From contig JAQFVV010000021.1 in the NCBI GenBank assembly GCA_028023455.1, positions 6,476,853 to 6,540,852 of the forward strand: 64,000 nt of DNA, given 5' to 3'. Source of the DNA: Epiperipatus broadwayi (Eukaryota > Onychophora > Udeonychophora > Euonychophora > Peripatidae). A model generated the notes under the pieces. It was not told the DNA's origin. It worked only from the letters and a program-made list of their open reading frames with translations, and searched no databases. The position numbers were made by a program, and so were the translations under genes. This document shows, piece by piece, positions 59,771 to 64,000 of the stretch. Every line of letters starts with the position of its first letter. Within the stretch, counting starts at the first letter, position 1.

Positions 59771-60350
59771 AATCACAGTAAAATGGTGATAATCAAAAAT
59801 TACAGATATGATAAAAGACTATAAATTTAACAAAACCCCCCTGATTGGTCACAAAATCTAGCACAGAATATCTACCCAATCAATGACAAAATTCAAACAA
59901 AAAAAACTACATTTCCTCCTAATCAAGCATAAATTCTATTTAAATTGATATATATTTTAAAAAAACATATATAAAGTTTTAGCAAAAAACCAAACAAACA
60001 ACAAAATACAAGTATAAAAAGTTTTAGCTATAATGGTATCTTTAAATATAAAACTGTATTACTTACAAATGAAGTGAAAGATGCATAACATTGTGTGTGG
60101 GGGCAGGGGAGAGGCACTGTAACACAAAGTTTTAGTTTTATCTAAAAATGGCAAACTGTAAAATTAACATTATACTTTAAATACTTTTTTAAAAAAGAAA
60201 ACATATATAAAGTTTTAGAAAAACAAAAAACAAAACACAAATATATAAAGTTTTAACTGTAAATGTATTTTTAAATATAAAACCATTTTACTTACAAACG
60301 ATGAAAGAGTTGTATTATATTGTGAGAAGAAAAGAAGACTGAATCATTTA
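59771..60350. repeat. Diverged tandem duplication of about 235 bases
   Basis: aaacatatataaagttttag at 59963 and 60201, then aatataaaactgtattactt (60046) versus aatataaaaccattttactt (60276), in the same order. No coding content. Confidence 0.6.
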
Positions 60351-61254
60351 ATATCTTTTAAAATGAACAGGAAAAGGTCAGTTTATTTGATATGGATTAG
60401 TCATACCAGGATTTTTGGTTGCTATGATATCATTAACTGAAACTGAATAAATATTACTGGACACAAACATTACTGGAGTATTATATCACAGCAAGAATAA
60501 TACCAAAGTATCCAAAAAAATACATCACAATCAAGAAATAGCATTTGATCATTGTTATATTTATGAATATTAATTTTTTTTATTTGGAGACGAGTAGAGT
60601 AATTAGATGATAAAAGAATATTGTGACCAAATGATAACCTCTTGAATATTTTTATTAATCATTCATTAGACTAGATATTAACTACTCATAATTCTTATTA
60701 TATGACTCTCACACAAGGTTAGGACTGGTTTTCTATCTGTCTTTAACATCTTGTGAAAAAGTGTTGTTACATGCATGCAAGTTTTCTACCTGGAAGAAAG
60801 ATAACAAAAGTATTATATTCAAAAAATAACATTTGATCATTGTATATAAATGCATTTTAGGTTTTCTGCTTGGAGGCATATCAGGAAGCCAGGTATCAAA
60901 AGGGCATTATGACCAAGAGGTAACAGTTGATCAGTATTGGTGACTCTCTTCCATTGTTAAATATCTTCTTAACATTTTGTTCTATTATTTTAACTTTAGA
61001 ATAGCATTATATGTTTAAATGAATTGTTATATATTAAAAAGTATTTAAGAAAGCTTTTTATACATTTCAAAGTGAATGAAATTTTAAAATCAAGCTTTAC
61101 AACTCAAATTATTTTACAACTTGTAAATCTTCATGTAAAGAGTTGCAGCATCATCTTTATTATCATTGAAGAAATAATAATCTCTGGTCATCATGTATAT
61201 TTCCAATGTTTGTCTTAATATTCTTAAAGAATCTCTTTTGCATGTGAGTACTCA
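60351..61254. other. AT-rich stretch without recognised gene
   Basis: A small repeat (aacatttgatcattgt) occurs near 60541 and 60828. Nothing else. Confidence 0.5.
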
Positions 61255-61395
61255 ATCTTCAATGTTCACTCTGTTAAGCAAGAATATTTCTCATCTATAC
61301 TCTGGTGCCATCTATTGTAAGTTTACTCAATTTAAAAGTTTGCTCTGATATGCAAGAATAGTGCTCATAGAGCACCATCTATTGCAAGCTTAAGT
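61255..61395. repeat. Diverged tandem duplication of about 75 bases
   Basis: gcaagaata, ctcat, gccatctattgtaagttta then gcaagaata, ctcat, accatctattgcaagctta. Confidence 0.6.
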
Positions 61396-61628
61396 TACCA
61401 ATGGATATCAGTTATTACTGTAATTTAATCTCTACTCTGGAGTATTCACTGGTTTTTGACTCTATCAAGAGTGATTTGAGATTTAAAGCTGTATTGGGCA
61501 CAGTTATGTGTCTGGATGACAATAATATCTTTGCACAGCTTTTAAAACTTTTAGTTTCAGGCAAAATTTTGCAATTTATGCTTATAAATAAATCATTTTT
61601 TTTATAGCGCGATGTTTGTAAACTGTAA

Positions 61629-61850
61629 TATTTAACACAGCATTACGCTGTTGAACATGCACTTTGAAGATTTTAACTATAAATGAATGAATACTAACAC
61701 TCAACCACATGATAAAGTCTTTGGAAAAGACATAATGGCCAAGTGGCCATCTATCTTTTCGAACCCAAAGACTTTATCATGTGGTTGAGTGTTAGTATTC
61801 ATTCATTTATAGTTAAAATCTTCAAAGCGCATGTGCAACAGCGTTAAATA
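61629..61850. mobile_element. Foldback (MITE-like) element
   Basis: The arm cttgaag-like start, then ttttaactataaatgaatga, tactaacactcaaccacatg and ataaagtctttgg, is mirrored almost perfectly on the right of a short centre containing tggccaagtggcca (61738-61751). No coding capacity; no relative found elsewhere in the window. Confidence 0.85.
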
Positions 61851-62170
61851 TTTGTGTTTATACAAACATGTATGTTAAATTATAAAATGTTCAAATCACC
61901 ATTCTAAATGTTGATTTTTCAGCAATGCTGTGAAGAAATATGAATTCTGCTGTTTGAAGCTGTCTTTACATTTATTCATGCAGGGTTATTATTTAAAAAA
62001 AAAACCCATAATATTTAAAAGGATGTTTGAACACTTTGTGTTTGAATTTTTTGCTAGTGATATACACTGGGATATTTTATTTTAAATTATATATTTTCAT
62101 ATATTTATTATGCTGTAAACCAATGAATAATATTAAGAGATTATATCAATGTAAACAGAGATAATTTTAC

Positions 62171-62303
62171 ATCTGATGTTGCTAGGAAACCATCAATTAC
62201 TAATTTATGATCTTAAGGCTAAACAAGTTTTTTTTCTAATCTGATGTTGCTAGGAAACCATCAATTACTAATTTATGATTTTAAGGCTAAACAAGTTTTT
62301 TCT
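62171..62303. repeat. Tandem duplication, about 67 bases, two copies
   Basis: atctgatgttgctaggaaac, then catcaattactaatttatga, then aaggctaaacaagtttttt, occurs twice with few differences (62171 and 62238). Confidence 0.95.
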
Positions 62304-62429
62304 AATAACCTATAAAGTTCCATTGTCCTAAATTTAATCCTTATAACAATTTGAGTTAAAAATAAAAAGGTTATCTCCTTGGATTTCCTTTTCCTTCTAA
62401 TCAAATGCAGGGCAAAAGAGCTATTATAG

Positions 62430-62735
62430 TTGTTAGTTGTATTTATATATGAAACTATTTTTATCATCCAATGTGAGTATTGAATATCTTTAGAAAAAAA
62501 AAAACTTTATTTAAGAATTCCAAATACATTCAACTGTTTTAGTATATGCACAATGTTTCAAGAGGTATTATTCACCCCTCTTCTTCAGGTGAGACTGGCC
62601 TTTACCAGTGACAGTACTAGCATGGGAATCAAACCTGGGCATTCTCTAACTAACTGAGCCATCCTACCAATGGCAACAGTCAGTAGAAATTTCATATACT
62701 TATTTATGAGGTTTTGATTAGTGATTTTCACACAC
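62430..62735 (-). mobile_element. 5-prime truncated Penelope family A copy
   Basis: Contains tail, hammerhead-like segment (62555-62588: CTGAAGA, stem AGAGG/CCTCT, TGAAAC), tRNA-like module with A-box-like tggctcagttagttagag, and then the last bases of the ORF (62690-62735 matches 51760-51840). It proves that the tRNA-like and hammerhead parts belong to the Penelope 3-prime region. Confidence 0.8.
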
Positions 62736-63133
62736 CATCACCACACACTTTCAGGAAATTCATTATATTAGAATAAACTTGTTCAGCCTTGGGACTGTCA
62801 ATTAGTAATAGATGTTTACCTTGCAACTTAAAAGATAAAGTTATATCTGGTTATTTACATGGATATAATCCCTCAATTTTCATTGTTTGCATATACAATT
62901 AGATTTTTATGGACTTTATTAATGTAAGCATTGATATTATAAAGAGAATTTTTATGTATTTATTTCACTTATAATGCAATTAGGCAATCAAACAATTAAA
63001 ACTGACCACCTCAAACTGAAACGCAGCTAATAAATAATATACATCTGAATTTTGAGTCTTATAATATTTAAAATACTGAGTTAAATGAAAATTTCTCTTT
63101 AGTTTTAAAGTAAAATAAATAATTCATTACTGT
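62736..63133. other. AT-rich stretch without recognised gene
   Basis: Nothing recognised. Confidence 0.55.
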
Positions 63134-63146
63134 TAGATAGAATGAT

Positions 63147-63243
63147 TTTTTTTTTCATGTGTCAAAGCATCAGGCCAGGAAGCGAACCCGGGACAACTAC
63201 TTGTAAGGCGGATGTGCTGACCACTCGGCTACCAATGTTTGAC
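63147..63243 (-). mobile_element. tRNA-derived SINE, copy 5
   Basis: Minus strand: tagccgagtggtcagcaca (A-box region), cttacaagtagttgtcccgg, gttcgcttcctgg (B box), gatgctttgacacatg and poly(A). Target duplication of 13 bases with one mismatch: tagatagaatgat at 63134-63146 and tagattgaatgat at 63244-63256. The best-preserved promoter boxes of the family. Confidence 0.9.
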
Positions 63244-63256
63244 TAGATTGAATGAT

Positions 63257-64000
63257 TTCAGTTTGAAATTACCAGTTTTTGATTGGTTGTTTGTATAATT
63301 ATATCATAACTGAAGTTTATTTAGATAACATGAAAATTCTCATTATATTTTTAATATTCATAAATATTGCAACTGCCGAGATGAATCACAATATCTGCGT
63401 ATTAAAAAATGATGTAAAATAGTTTAATATTAGGAAAGCAATGCAAGTATATATATCACATATATATTTAAGATCAATACATTGACATGAATTTCTTCAG
63501 TATTTTATATGTTAATTCATAATGTTTATTAAATTTAGCTTGAGTCAGAGGATATGCTAAAATTATTCATGGCTGTATGAATTTTAAAAAAAAGTAGTAT
63601 GTATTGATTTTTTAAAGTTATGCTTACAGATACTACAAGACCAAAGAGGCAATAGTTTGTTTATTGGAGACAGCAATAAGTCTGTTGTATAAAATAAGTT
63701 TCGTTTGTGCAATTATATTGTTTTAAACAAATAGGCCACAGGGTTATGTAATGCTGAAGATCCCACAATACACTGTGAATTATTAAGAATTGAATTAAAA
63801 CTCTTGATGATTAAAAAATATTTTTTGTTAAAACTATTGTTAAATTTGGAAAAAACAAAATAAATATTTTGCCAACATATGTTGTTTTAATAAAGTGATT
63901 TAATTAACTCATTTGGTAAACAATATTAAAAACAAGATTAAAATGCTTGTTAGTAATTAGATGTTTGTCAATTACATCCTGGGCAGATGGAAAATTTAAA
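63257..64000. other. AT-rich stretch without recognised gene
   Basis: Nothing recognised to the end of the window. Confidence 0.55.

Noticed and set aside
62171-62303. ctgatgttgctaggaaacca as a possible hammerhead
   Set aside because: The core would be CTGATGT, not CTGAnGA, and no stem II fits; it is simply a tandem duplication.

Overview
The window looks like a piece of an AT-rich invertebrate animal genome with no host gene that I can support. Every substantial open reading frame belongs to, or is a relic of, a mobile element. The element mix is Penelope-like elements with GIY-YIG endonucleases, Ty3-type gag and integrase, hAT transposases of the GTF2IRD2/ZBED kind, LINE fragments and tRNA-derived SINEs. 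Together with very long tetranucleotide and (AT)n microsatellites, it points to a metazoan outside the vertebrates, such as a mollusc, chelicerate or cnidarian. I cannot resolve it further.

Layout. From 0.3 to 9.1 kb there are palindromic repeats, tails of Penelope family A, a decayed hAT (5.2-6.4 kb) and an inverted-arm repeat at 8.8-9.0 kb. From 9.5 to 17 kb there is a LINE relic split by a SINE, a hammerhead-bearing repeat, a 650-base CTAT-type array, a second Penelope relic (13.5-14.5 kb) and another LINE scrap. The 17-21 kb stretch is almost empty AT-rich DNA. From 21 to 36 kb there are many short repeats: nested families C and F, families D and H, a foldback with a 15-base target duplication, LINE and SINE copies, and an inverted Penelope-end dimer at 33.7-34.2 kb. 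A 12-kb LTR retrotransposon on the minus strand fills 36.5-48.4 kb. It has two LTRs of about 4.35 kb and only 3.2 kb of interior, in which gag runs straight into the integrase C-terminus because pol has been lost. From 48.9 to 50.1 kb there is a tandem array of a roughly 120-base unit. A nearly complete Penelope-like element lies at 51.3-54.2 kb with perfect 15-base target duplications and one frameshift. Two family D elements with hammerheads follow, then a hAT with a perfect 8-base target duplication (56.4-58.9 kb), then smaller repeats to the end.

Main observation. At least seven sequence-unrelated repeat families carry the hammerhead ribozyme core: CTGAnGA, a short GC-capable hairpin, GAAA or a near form, and a cleavage triplet. 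In several the flanking stem I also pairs. Two copies look structurally intact: 54683-54726 and 21501-21542, both on the minus strand. In Penelope family A the order on the coding strand is RT-endonuclease ORF, tRNA-like segment with A and B boxes, hammerhead-like segment, then tail. Short derivatives contain only the tRNA-like, hammerhead and tail parts, often as inverted dimers with 13-15-base target duplications. This resembles a SINE system built on a Penelope 3-prime end. All calls are by eye; identities, copy numbers and ribozyme activity are untested.
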